Assembly (NCBI GenBank): GCA_011390365.1
Contig: JAABSM010000008.1
Coordinates: 1 to 64,000 of the forward strand
Length of the DNA: 64,000 nucleotides
Direction: 5' to 3'
Source of the DNA: Gammaproteobacteria bacterium
GTDB taxonomy: Bacteria > Pseudomonadota > Gammaproteobacteria > Chromatiales > Chromatiaceae
Positions 1 through 8,090 of this stretch are shown here, piece by piece. The notes under the pieces are model-generated. The model saw only the letters and a list, made by a program, of their open reading frames with translations. It made no database searches and was not told the origin of the DNA. Each line of letters starts with the position of its first letter. Within the stretch, counting starts at the first letter, position 1. Position numbers and translations under genes: made by a program.

Positions 1-2
1 CC

Positions 3-374
3 CATCACATCGACGTTAGCGAGTTACCGCCAGAGCAGCAATTTCAAAAGCTCGCAACCGCCAGCAAACACCTGATCGACACGATCAAAATGATCGCCTA
101 TCGCGCCGAAACCGCAATGGCCGATATCCTGCGCAGCCACCAATTTCGACCGGATGAAGCGCGCCAACTCCTCGCCTCCGTCTATCGCACCGAGGCGGAT
201 CTATTGCCCGATCCGGAAGCTGGAATATTAACCGTCAGGCTTCATCACTTGCCGACCGTTCGCGCCGATACGATCATTCAGGAATTGTGCGAGGAACTCA
301 ATGCGACTGAAACCCTATTCCCAAGAACGAATCTACGGATGTGTTTCAAAGTGGGGTCGTCACAGAATCCCTGA
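3..374 (+). CDS. Transposase-like protein, C-terminal part only
   Basis: The reading frame is open from base 3 and runs off the left edge, so only about 123 C-terminal residues are seen. The segment IAYRAETAMADIL followed by EADLLPDPEAG, LTVRLHHL and the ending LNATETLFPRTNLRM resembles the C-terminus of a widespread putative transposase family whose proteins end in a LNATET..FPGTDLRL-type motif. The catalytic core lies outside the window. The stop at 372-374 falls within the 3' end of the opposing cas3 frame, so this element probably inserted into cas3 and removed its distal part. The family assignment rests on pattern memory, not on a search. Confidence 0.55.
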   Translation, partial: HHIDVSELPPEQQFQKLATASKHLIDTIKMIAYRAETAMADILRSHQFRPDEARQLLASVYRTEADLLPDPEAGILTVRLHHLPTVRADTIIQELCEELNATETLFPRTNLRMCFKVGSSQNP

Positions 375-1584
375 GATCAGGGGGTCTGTCCTTGGGTTGG
401 GTGTCGATGACCAGGACCTGGGCCTTGCCGCCCCAACGGGCGCAGCGCCCGAAACGCTGGACCAGGCTCGCCCAGGGGGCCAGCTCGGTGACCAGCAGAC
501 TGGCGGAGATATCCACCCCGGCCTCCACCACCTGGGTGGAGATGATGATGCGATTGGGCGTGCCCTGGCAGGCGGCCTTGTTGAGAAATTCATCCCGCCA
601 GCTTGCCCGCTCGGCGGGACGAAATCGGCTGTGGATCAGTCGGATCTCGGCGTCTGCATCTTGCAGGGATTTATCCTTGGCGAGTTTTTCGTAAAGCTGG
701 ACCGCCGTCTCCACGCGGTTCACCACCACCAGCGTGGGGCTGTCGGCGGATTCGGGCTTGTCCAGATGGGCCTGTTGAATCAGGCTGGCGAACGCCTTGT
801 CGTTTTCGACCGGGCGGAGTTCGACCGGCTTGGTCACGCCATCCCACAGGGGGCCGCTGCGCGCCTCGACCGGAATGCGGGTGACGGGCAGGTCTTGGGT
901 AAGCTCCATGGTGTCCGGGCTCTTTTGCAGCCAGTCGGGTTGCAGGGTCGCGCTCATCCACCAGGTCCAGGCCGGGCGCGGGGTCTTGCCTTGGCGCTGA
1001 TCGTCGTCGCGGAAGGCCTGGATTTGCGCCGAGGTGGCCAGCCCCACGTCCATCAGTTGCACCTCGTCCATTACCCAGAGGGCGTCCTGTTGGAGTTGCC
1101 CGAACTCCATCGGCCAACGCGCCCGAGGCGATGCGTAACCCCGGTTGAGGGCGCGGGACAGCAGCATGTCCTGGGTGCCGATGAGGACCGCGCACTCTTC
1201 CGGATAGAGGTGCCATTCGCCGGCATCCGCGCCGCCCATCAGGCGGTGGACGCCAATCTTTCCATTATGGGACCCCTTTTCCTTCCACAGGATCTCCAGA
1301 AGGGAGAGCGCCGTTTTCACCTCCTGCTCGGTCTGCTCGACCAGGACTCGCATGGGCAGGCACCAGACCAGCCGGCGCGGCCATCGGTCATCGCCAAGGA
1401 TCACGCGATTCCAGAGCCAGGCTGACAATACCCCTTGGGTTTTTCCAAAACCTGTGGGGATCCTGACCAGCCGGTTCTCCGGGGTTTCGCTGGCAGCCAG
1501 GGCCTTTTGCCAGCCATGGGGCTGGCCATGACCCGTAACGGAAGAAAAAAAGGTCTCGTAGGAGCTTGGGATTGTTTCAGTCAT
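346..1584 (-). CDS. cas3: CRISPR-associated helicase Cas3 (type I-G-like), truncated
   Basis: A DExD/H-box superfamily 2 helicase of about 412 residues. Visible motifs in order: PTGFGKT (Walker A, about residue 43), DEVQLMD (DEAD-like motif II), SATL (motif III), VVEAGVDI (motif V) and QRFGRCARWG (motif VI). The stretch GTQDMLLSRALNRGY is typical, as I recall, of Cas3 from type I-G (formerly I-U) systems, where the HD nuclease follows the helicase. Here the frame stops shortly after motif VI against a transposase remnant, so the C-terminal domain and HD nuclease are missing and interference activity should be lost. ATG at 1584 is chosen over the GTG one codon upstream. A WYL regulator lies upstream on the same strand. 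No other cas gene or array is in view. Confidence 0.8.
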   Translation of the reverse strand: MTETIPSSYETFFSSVTGHGQPHGWQKALAASETPENRLVRIPTGFGKTQGVLSAWLWNRVILGDDRWPRRLVWCLPMRVLVEQTEQEVKTALSLLEILWKEKGSHNGKIGVHRLMGGADAGEWHLYPEECAVLIGTQDMLLSRALNRGYASPRARWPMEFGQLQQDALWVMDEVQLMDVGLATSAQIQAFRDDDQRQGKTPRPAWTWWMSATLQPDWLQKSPDTMELTQDLPVTRIPVEARSGPLWDGVTKPVELRPVENDKAFASLIQQAHLDKPESADSPTLVVVNRVETAVQLYEKLAKDKSLQDADAEIRLIHSRFRPAERASWRDEFLNKAACQGTPNRIIISTQVVEAGVDISASLLVTELAPWASLVQRFGRCARWGGKAQVLVIDTQPKDRPPDLRDSVTTPL

Positions 1585-1710
1585 CACGTTGCTCGATTAT
1601 TCAATTCGTTGGATGGATGTAGTACCGCGGTCATTAACAATTCGTCCTTTTAAATCCGCCATTTTATTTCCTTACGCCTAAGCCACCATTCGTTTGTAGT
1701 CTAACCCAAT

Positions 1711-1735
1711 CACAATGCCACCAGCTGTCATTGTG
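1711..1735. promoter_or_regulatory. 25-bp palindrome, copy 1 (candidate WYL operator)
   Basis: Arms CACAATGCCA and TGTCATTGTG flank a 5-bp centre CCAGC; the arms pair with one mismatch. An AAAAAATTTTT tract follows. It lies about 127 bp upstream of the cas3 start and matches the copy at 1864-1888. The role as an operator is inferred from position and symmetry. Confidence 0.5.
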
Positions 1736-1813
1736 AAAAAATTTTTCGCGCGGCGGAGCGCGGCGCGCCGCCACCTTCGTCTCTGATCAGGGATCTTCGC
1801 CACATCAAACGTT

Positions 1814-1840
1814 CCGGTCGGGAGTGCAACTCCCGACCGG
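1814..1840. repeat. Dispersed perfect hairpin (12-bp arms)
   Basis: CCGGTCGGGAGT and ACTCCCGACCGG flank a GCA loop. The same hairpin, with the same CAAACGTT prefix, recurs at 45974-46000. It lies between the two cas3-upstream palindromes. Confidence 0.8.
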
Positions 1841-1863
1841 CTCAACCCGCAGTCTAAAACACC

Positions 1864-1888
1864 CACTATGACACCAGCTGTCATTGTG
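1864..1888. promoter_or_regulatory. 25-bp palindrome, copy 2 (candidate WYL operator)
   Basis: Arms CACTATGACA and TGTCATTGTG around the same CCAGC centre as copy 1, with one arm mismatch and a following GAAAAATTTTTT tract. It starts 12 bp beyond the stop of the WYL gene, 153 bp from copy 1. Confidence 0.5.
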
Positions 1889-1899
1889 GAAAAATTTTT

Positions 1900-2868
1900 T
1901 CAATCTTGCGCATACTGCAGCGCGGCCTCCTTTAGGGCCTGGGCGACGGCCTGGCGTAGTTCGGGCGGCTCGAGGACTTCGACCTGGTTGCCGTGTTTCA
2001 TGATCTCCATGATCAGTTCGGTGGGGTTGGCGTAGGGGATGCTGAGGTGGTAGCGGTTGTCTTGCCAGTGGCCGACCTGGTCGGGGTGCCAGGTTTCGTC
2101 GGCGATCCAGCGGGCGCGTTGGGGGCTAAAGGCAAGTCGGGCGCGGTGCTGGCTTTCGCCGCCGAAGATGCCGAAGGCGTGGTTGATGTGGCGATCTATG
2201 GCTTTCGGGTCCGGTTGCATGGGCGGTTTGTCGATGGCTTCGGCGCGGCGGATGCGCTCCAGGGCGAAGTTGCGCAGGGCCTGGCGTTTTTCGCACCAGG
2301 CGATGAGATACCAGTTGTCGCGGTAGTGGAGCAGGCGACAGGGGTGGACCTGGCGGATATCACGCTGGTCGCTGCCGCGGCCGTGGTAGTCGATGCGCAG
2401 GGGCGTGCCTTGCAGGGCGGCATCGGCGATGCGGGCGAACTGGTCGTGGCCGCTGGGGCGGTGGGCGACGCTCTTGAGGATGACCCGCTCTTCGACCTTT
2501 TCGCGGCTATGGCCGGAGTGTTCCAGCAGGGCGTCGATGCGCTTGCGCAGGGGGCGCAGATGGTCGGTAAGGAGGCCGGGTTGCAGGGCGTCGAAGAGAC
2601 GTGAGGCGGCAAGCAAGGCATGGAGTTCGTCGGGGCGAAACCAGAAGCCGGGGAGTTCGAAACGGCCTTCGGTGTTGTCATAGCGATATCCGCCCAGGGG
2701 TCGGTCGTAGACAATGGGGGCGCCGAGGCGATCGCGCAGGAAGTCGAGATCGCGGGCGATGGTGCGGTCGCTGACTTCCAGCTCTTCGGTGAACTGTCGC
2801 TTGGCGACGACGGTGCGCGTCTCTTCCAGTCGCCGGTGGATATGATAGATGCGTTCGGTGTCGTTCAT
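1900..2868 (-). CDS. WYL-domain transcriptional regulator
   Basis: 322 residues. The N-terminus is a DeoR/HTH_11-type winged helix (about residues 8-65, with VSDRTIARDLDFLRDRLG). A WYL domain follows (about 150-215, with DNWYLIAWC and NFALERI), and a C-terminal WCX-like domain runs to the end. WYL proteins often control CRISPR-Cas and other defence loci, commonly as ligand-sensing repressors or activators. Here the gene sits directly upstream of the truncated cas3 on the same strand, with a duplicated 25-bp palindrome between them. The ribosome binding site is weak. The target is inferred from context. Confidence 0.88.
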   Translation of the reverse strand: MNDTERIYHIHRRLEETRTVVAKRQFTEELEVSDRTIARDLDFLRDRLGAPIVYDRPLGGYRYDNTEGRFELPGFWFRPDELHALLAASRLFDALQPGLLTDHLRPLRKRIDALLEHSGHSREKVEERVILKSVAHRPSGHDQFARIADAALQGTPLRIDYHGRGSDQRDIRQVHPCRLLHYRDNWYLIAWCEKRQALRNFALERIRRAEAIDKPPMQPDPKAIDRHINHAFGIFGGESQHRARLAFSPQRARWIADETWHPDQVGHWQDNRYHLSIPYANPTELIMEIMKHGNQVEVLEPPELRQAVAQALKEAALQYAQD

Positions 2869-3328
2869 CCGGGCTGAAACTTTTAGTTTTGATGAGTTTT
2901 ATTGTTACATGCTTATACTACTCAAGGCCCAAGGCTTATTCAATGACAATTACGTTGACACTTCGCTAATTACACATATTTTCCATAAATTCCCCAAGCT
3001 CCAGCTTGTGAAGACGGCAAGTATCGTGCAAAAAAAAGGCGTCTGTCGCGAACGACGGACGCCTGGAGGCAAGATTGAGGAGAACAAACCACCAAAATAC
3101 TTTTAATTTACCAAAGAACAAGATTCTGCGCATCGCGCCCCGCCACGACAGAGCCAACGATTGCTCGGTTGTGACAGGAGGGCGTTATTTTCGGTTTGAA
3201 CAATGTGTTGCGCGGATCGACGACTAACCCGTTTGCCCGGGGGCTGTGAAAAACTGCGTTTTTCGCTCCTGGGTCAGACCCTGCCCCGCTTTCGCGGGGA
3301 GGGGTTCAGGGTTGCAAGCCTTTGCCGA
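2869..3328. other. Intergenic gap with possible terminator hairpins
   Basis: No gene seen. The left half (2880-3010) is AT-rich. CCCCGC-TTTC-GCGGGG at 3284-3299 and GGGTCAGACCC at 3271-3281 are short hairpins just beyond the nifJ stop. A stronger terminator-like hairpin is listed at 3030-3064. Confidence 0.5.
3030..3064 (-). terminator. Rho-independent terminator (minus strand)
   Basis: A 12-bp stem with one mismatch, AGGCGTC.GTCG around a CGAA loop (3037-3064). On the minus strand it is followed by a run of eight T. It lies about 265 bp beyond the nifJ stop, so it may end that transcript. Confidence 0.6.
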
Positions 3329-6300
3329 TCAGGCGTTCTCCAGCTCGATCGCGGCCATCTGCTGGTACCGCTCGTAGCGCTTGTGGACCTCTTTCTGGGC
3401 CTCTTCGAGGAGCTGTTCGGCCGCTTCCGGGTCGTGGCGTTGCAGCATTCTGAAGCGGTTTTCCGAATCCATGAAGAGCTTGTAGTCCACCTTCGGCTCC
3501 TTGGAGTCGAGTTGCAGCGGATTCTTGCCCTGCTTCTCCAATCTGGGATCGAAGCGGAACAGGGGAAAATGCCCGCTCTCTACCGCCATCACCTGTTGCT
3601 GGTGGCTCTTGGCCAGCGGTACGCCGTGTTCGATGCAGGGGGCATAGGCGATGATGACCGAGACACCGTTATAGGACTCCGCTTCGGAGAAGGCCTTGAG
3701 GGTGCGCACATCCTTGGCCCCGTAGCAGACCTGGGCGACGTAGACATCGCCGTATGACATGGCGATCAGGCCCAGGTCCTTCTTGCGGAAGCGCTTGCCG
3801 CCGGCGGCGAACTTGGCCACCGCGCCCAGCGGGGTCGCCTTGGACATCTGACCGCCGGTATTGGAGTAGACCTCGGTATCCAGGATCAGGACATTCATGT
3901 TCTCGCCGGAGGCAAGGATGTGGTCGAGGCCACTGTAGCCGATATCGTAGGCCCAGCCATCGCCGCCGAAGACCCAGATGCTCTTCTTGGCCAGCTTGTC
4001 GATCACCGCCATCAGGTTGCGGGCCTCCTCGCTATCGAGCTTGGCGACCTTCTCCTTGAGCTCATCGATGCGCACGCGCTGGGCGAAGATGCCCATCTCG
4101 TCGCCCTGGTCGGCGTTGAGCACGGCATTGAGCAGTTCGTCGTCGTCGATTTCGGGACGCAGCTTCTCCAGCAGTACCCTGGCGTACTCCTCCTGCTTGT
4201 CCACCGACAGGCGAAAGCCCATGCCAAACTCGGCGGTGTCCTCGAACAGCGAGTTGTTCCAGGTCGGGCCGCGCCCTTGCGCGTTGGGGGAGTAGGGGGT
4301 GGTGGGCAGGTTGCCGCCAAAGATCGAGGAGCAGCCGGTGGCGTTGGCGATGTACATGCGGTCGCCGAACAACTGGGTGCTGAGACGCACGTAGGGGGTC
4401 TCGCCGCAGCCGACGCAGGCGCCGGAGGCCTCGAACAGGGGTTCGGCCAGCATCGCGGTCTTCATGGCGCCCCAATTGATGCGTTCACGATCGAACTCCG
4501 GAATGGTCAGGAAGTAGTCCCAATTGCGAACCTCCTGGGCGCGAATCGGCGCCTGGGGACGCATGTTGAGCGACCAGCGCTCCGGGTCCTGCTTGTCCTT
4601 GGCGGGGCAGATGTCGACGCACAGGGTGCAGCCGGTGCAGTCCTCGGGGGCTACCTGATAGCTGATGTGCATGCCCTTGTCGAACTCCTTGCCCTTGACC
4701 TCGATGTGCTTGAATTCGGCGGGGGCGTCGGCGACATCCTCGGGCATGAAGACCTTGGAGCGGATCGCGGAGTGGGGGCAGACGAAGACGCACTTGCCGC
4801 AGAAGATACACAGATCCTCTTCCCACACTGGGATCTCCTGGGCCAGGTTGCGTTTTTCATAGCGGGCCGAGCCGGCGGGCCAGACGCCATCCTGGGGGAT
4901 CGCGCTGACCGGCAGTTGATTGCCGCGCCCGGCGATGATCTCGCCGATGACGTTGCGCACGAATTCGGGGGCGTTGGCGGTGACCGGCGGGCGCATCTCC
5001 TTGTTGCTGGTGACCTTGGCCGGCACCTCGACCTTGTGCAGGCTGTGAACGGCGGCGTCGATGGCGCGGAAGTTCTGATCGACCACCTCCTGGCCCTTCT
5101 TGCCGTAGCTCTTCTCCACCGCCTCCTTGATGCGGGCGATCGCCTCATCCCTGGGCAGCACCCCGGAGATGGCGAAGAAGCAGGTCTGCATGATGGTGTT
5201 GATGCGCATGCCCATGCCGGTCTCGCGGGCGACCTTGTAGGCGTCGATGACGTAGAACTCGATGTTGCGATCGATGAGGGTCTGCTGCATCGATCTGGGC
5301 AGGCTCTGCCACACCTTGTCCTCCCCTTCCGGCGAGTTGAGCAGAAACACGGAGCCGTCCGCCGACTTCTCCAGCACGTCATGGGTCTCCAGGAAGACCG
5401 GCTGATGCACCGCCACGAAGTGGGCCTGACGATCACCGATGAGGTAGGTGGAGCGAATCGGGTCGGGTCCAAAACGCAGGTGAGAGGTGGTCATCGCGCC
5501 GGCCTTCTTCGAGTCGTAGACGAAGTAGCCCTGGGCGTAGAGATCGGTACCCTCGCCGATGATCTTGATGGAGTTCTTGTTGGCGCTGACGGTGCCGTCG
5601 GAACCAAGGCCATAGAAGACGCACTGATTGACCTTCTCCGCGTCGATAACGGTGAAGCCGTCATCCCACTCCAGGCTGGTATTGGCCAGGTCGTCGCGAA
5701 TACCGACGGTGAAGTTGCGCTTGGGGTTCTCCTTGTCGAGTTCGTCGAAGATCGCCTTGATCATGCCCGGGTTGAACTCCTTGGAGGCGAGGCCGTAGCG
5801 CCCGCCGACCACCCGCGGCATGATCGGAAACTTGACGCCGCCGCTGGTGGCATGGGTGGCGAGCGCGGTGACCACGTCCTTGTAGAGGGGCTCACCGTCG
5901 GCGCCCGGCTCCTTGCAACGATCCAGCACGGCGATGTTGCGCACGCTGGCCGGCAGGGCGTCGATGAGGTGCCGGGAGGAGAAGGGACGGAACAGGCGCA
6001 CCCGCAGCAGCCCCACCTTTTCGCCCCTGGCGACCAGGTGCTCCACCGTCTCTTCGCTGGCCTGGGTGGCGGAGCCCATCTGCACGATGACCCGCTCGGC
6101 GTCCTCCGCGCCGAGGTATTCGAACAGCTTGTAGCGACGCCCGGTGGCCTCGCCGAATTTGTCCATCGCCTTCTGCACGATCTCCGGGACCTTGGCGTAG
6201 AGAGGATTGACCGTCTCGCGCCCCTGGAAGTAGACATCCGGGTTCTGGGAGGTGCCGCGAATCGACGGGTGATCGGGGGACATGGCGCGGGCCCGGTGCT

Positions 6301-6907
6301 GGCGGATCAGCTCATCGGGCAGCAGCGACTTCATCACCTCATCCAGGATCGGTTCGACCATATTGACCTCATGCGAGGTGCGGAACCCGTCGAAAAAGTG
6401 CAGAAACGGGATGCGCGCCTCCAGGGTCGCGGCCTGGGCGAGCAGCGCGCCGTCCATCGCCTCCTGGGGTGAGCAGGAGGAGAGCATGCAGTAGCCAGTG
6501 GAGCGCACCGACATCACGTCGCCGTGATCACCGAAGATCGACAGCCCCTGGGCGGCCAGGGCGCGGGCGGCGACGTGGATCACCCCGGGGGTCAGCTCGC
6601 CGGCGATCTTGTACATCGACGGGATCATCAGCAACAGCCCCTGGGAGGCGGTAAAGGTGGTGGTCAGGGAACCGGTCTGGAGCGAGCCGTGTACCGCCGC
6701 CGCCGCACCGCCCTCGTGCTGCATCGCGGTCACCGACGGCACCACGCCCCACAGGTTCTTCTGGCCCTTGGCGCTGTAGGCGTCGGATAACTCGCCCATG
6801 TTGGAAGAGGGCGTGATCGGGTAGATGGCGATCACCTCGTTGGTCTTGTGAGCAACGTAGGCGGCGGCTTCGTTACCCTCAAGGGCAACCAGTTTCTGAG
6901 TAGACAC
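3329..6907 (-). CDS. nifJ: Pyruvate:ferredoxin (flavodoxin) oxidoreductase NifJ
   Basis: Single-chain PFOR of 1192 residues, the usual length. It oxidatively decarboxylates pyruvate to acetyl-CoA, CO2 and reduced ferredoxin or flavodoxin in the cytoplasm. The pyrimidine-binding domain is N-terminal (IAIYPITPSSNMGE), followed by transketolase-C-like and gamma domains, two 4Fe-4S motifs (CIFCGKCVFVCP and CTGCTLCVDICP), then the TPP domain with CVGCGE and GGDGWAYDIG. I start at GTG 6907 (VSTQKLVALEGNEAA) because GGAGG lies 9 bp upstream and homologs begin there; the frame stays open to 7039. It implies low-oxygen or fermentative pyruvate metabolism. It stands alone, with no nif genes around it. 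Confidence 0.95.
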   Translation of the reverse strand: MSTQKLVALEGNEAAAYVAHKTNEVIAIYPITPSSNMGELSDAYSAKGQKNLWGVVPSVTAMQHEGGAAAAVHGSLQTGSLTTTFTASQGLLLMIPSMYKIAGELTPGVIHVAARALAAQGLSIFGDHGDVMSVRSTGYCMLSSCSPQEAMDGALLAQAATLEARIPFLHFFDGFRTSHEVNMVEPILDEVMKSLLPDELIRQHRARAMSPDHPSIRGTSQNPDVYFQGRETVNPLYAKVPEIVQKAMDKFGEATGRRYKLFEYLGAEDAERVIVQMGSATQASEETVEHLVARGEKVGLLRVRLFRPFSSRHLIDALPASVRNIAVLDRCKEPGADGEPLYKDVVTALATHATSGGVKFPIMPRVVGGRYGLASKEFNPGMIKAIFDELDKENPKRNFTVGIRDDLANTSLEWDDGFTVIDAEKVNQCVFYGLGSDGTVSANKNSIKIIGEGTDLYAQGYFVYDSKKAGAMTTSHLRFGPDPIRSTYLIGDRQAHFVAVHQPVFLETHDVLEKSADGSVFLLNSPEGEDKVWQSLPRSMQQTLIDRNIEFYVIDAYKVARETGMGMRINTIMQTCFFAISGVLPRDEAIARIKEAVEKSYGKKGQEVVDQNFRAIDAAVHSLHKVEVPAKVTSNKEMRPPVTANAPEFVRNVIGEIIAGRGNQLPVSAIPQDGVWPAGSARYEKRNLAQEIPVWEEDLCIFCGKCVFVCPHSAIRSKVFMPEDVADAPAEFKHIEVKGKEFDKGMHISYQVAPEDCTGCTLCVDICPAKDKQDPERWSLNMRPQAPIRAQEVRNWDYFLTIPEFDRERINWGAMKTAMLAEPLFEASGACVGCGETPYVRLSTQLFGDRMYIANATGCSSIFGGNLPTTPYSPNAQGRGPTWNNSLFEDTAEFGMGFRLSVDKQEEYARVLLEKLRPEIDDDELLNAVLNADQGDEMGIFAQRVRIDELKEKVAKLDSEEARNLMAVIDKLAKKSIWVFGGDGWAYDIGYSGLDHILASGENMNVLILDTEVYSNTGGQMSKATPLGAVAKFAAGGKRFRKKDLGLIAMSYGDVYVAQVCYGAKDVRTLKAFSEAESYNGVSVIIAYAPCIEHGVPLAKSHQQQVMAVESGHFPLFRFDPRLEKQGKNPLQLDSKEPKVDYKLFMDSENRFRMLQRHDPEAAEQLLEEAQKEVHKRYERYQQMAAIELENA

Positions 6908-7025
6908 GTTATCTGCCTCCAGGACCCATCGGGCCGTTCGTGAACAAACCCCTCCGGGGGGGAGCGGGAAAATAAGAAAAGGTAACGATCTCGTTGTTGT
7001 GGCGCCGCGGCGCGCTTGGGTGTGC

Positions 7026-7055
7026 ATTATAAAACGCAATGCAATGCGCTTGTAA
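7026..7055 (-). promoter_or_regulatory. Candidate sigma-70 promoter for nifJ
   Basis: On the minus strand TTACAA (7050-7055) and TATAAT (7026-7031) are separated by 18 bp, about 120 bp upstream of the GTG start. The -10 box is perfect and the -35 box partial. Confidence 0.4.
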
Positions 7056-7405
7056 TATTTGTTTTTTCAATCTTTTGATTATTTTATGGCAATCATCCAT
7101 TCCCATTGATTTCCTCAATACAACCGCCGCAAGGTGGGGTTCGCCCCCGTCGAACCCAGCCTCGGACGGCTGTCGCAAAAACGACGACCGCTCCAGGCGA
7201 TGGATGCCCCTTCATCTCCAGCGAACGCAAGCCATTGAATATAAATAAACAAAAAAACCACATTTTTCGATTACGCGCCATCACCGCCGATGGCCGGGCG
7301 TGTTACGACCTCCTTCTGAGGTGGAAACGGGATTTTGCACCTTGCCTGCAACCGTCCCGATGTGAAAGAATCACCTTAACAGTATGCGAGAACCCGGGAA
7401 AAACA
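7056..7405. other. Intergenic gap upstream of rppH
   Basis: AT-rich at its left end. The rppH frame is open back to 7106, but this upstream part lacks similarity to the protein family. No promoter or RNA is confidently seen. Confidence 0.4.
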
Positions 7406-7951
7406 TTGATAGACTCCGAAGGATACCGAGCAAACGTAGGGATCATCCTCTGCAACGATGATCGCCGTCTGTTCTGGGGGCGTCGCATCGGCCAGAATGC
7501 CTGGCAATTTCCTCAGGGTGGCATAAAACCGAGCGAAACCATCGAGCAGGCGATGTATCGCGAACTGGAGGAGGAGGTGGGGCTACTCCCCGCTCAGGTC
7601 GAGATCCTCGGCTGCACCGAAAAGTGGCTACGCTACCACCTGCCCCACAAGTTCATCCGCAAGAACTGCCACCCGGTCTGCGTTGGCCAGAAGCAGCGCT
7701 GGTTTCTGTTGCGGGTGCTGTGCGAGGAGGACGCCTTCTGCCTCGACCACTCGGCGACCCCGGAATTCGACCACTGGCGCTGGGTGCGCTACTGGTATCC
7801 GCTGCGCGAGGTGGTCTACTTCAAGCGCCGGGTCTACTCCCTGGCGCTGCGCGAGTTGGCGCCCATACTATTCGGCAAGGATGTTCCCGAGTACCGCATC
7901 CCCACGCCGAGACGACCGAGCGCAACCCATTGCTACCGAAAGAGAAGATAG
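7406..7951 (+). CDS. rppH: RNA pyrophosphohydrolase RppH
   Basis: Nudix hydrolase that removes pyrophosphate from 5'-triphosphorylated RNA and so primes RNase E-dependent decay. The Nudix box is complete ([20 protein letters not shown], then VGL). The N-terminus [14 protein letters not shown] aligns with the typical M-IDDDGYRPNVG start, so I place the start at TTG 7406, giving 181 residues. An ATG in that place is absent and the upstream extension looks non-coding. ptsP follows 140 bp downstream, an arrangement also found in E. coli. Confidence 0.88.
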   Translation: MIDSEGYRANVGIILCNDDRRLFWGRRIGQNAWQFPQGGIKPSETIEQAMYRELEEEVGLLPAQVEILGCTEKWLRYHLPHKFIRKNCHPVCVGQKQRWFLLRVLCEEDAFCLDHSATPEFDHWRWVRYWYPLREVVYFKRRVYSLALRELAPILFGKDVPEYRIPTPRRPSATHCYRKRR

Positions 7952-8090
7952 AAGCCCTGACGACATGCCCAGGCGGGCGCTTAGCGAACGCGTGATAAAG
8001 CCTCCGCCGCGCCATCGAAACCGAAGCATTCGCGAATCATCGACCGCCCCGCCGCCTCGATCCTTCGCTAGCCATAACCGAACCTGAAAC

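Noticed and set aside
1588-1899. CRISPR array next to cas3
   Set aside because: The two palindromes are 153 bp apart, with a dispersed hairpin between them and no regular spacing.
3920-6472. 850-codon plus-strand open frame
   Set aside because: It lies entirely antisense to nifJ; its composition (His, Ala, Gly, Asp, Val) is typical of shadow frames in GC-rich DNA and no family is recognisable.
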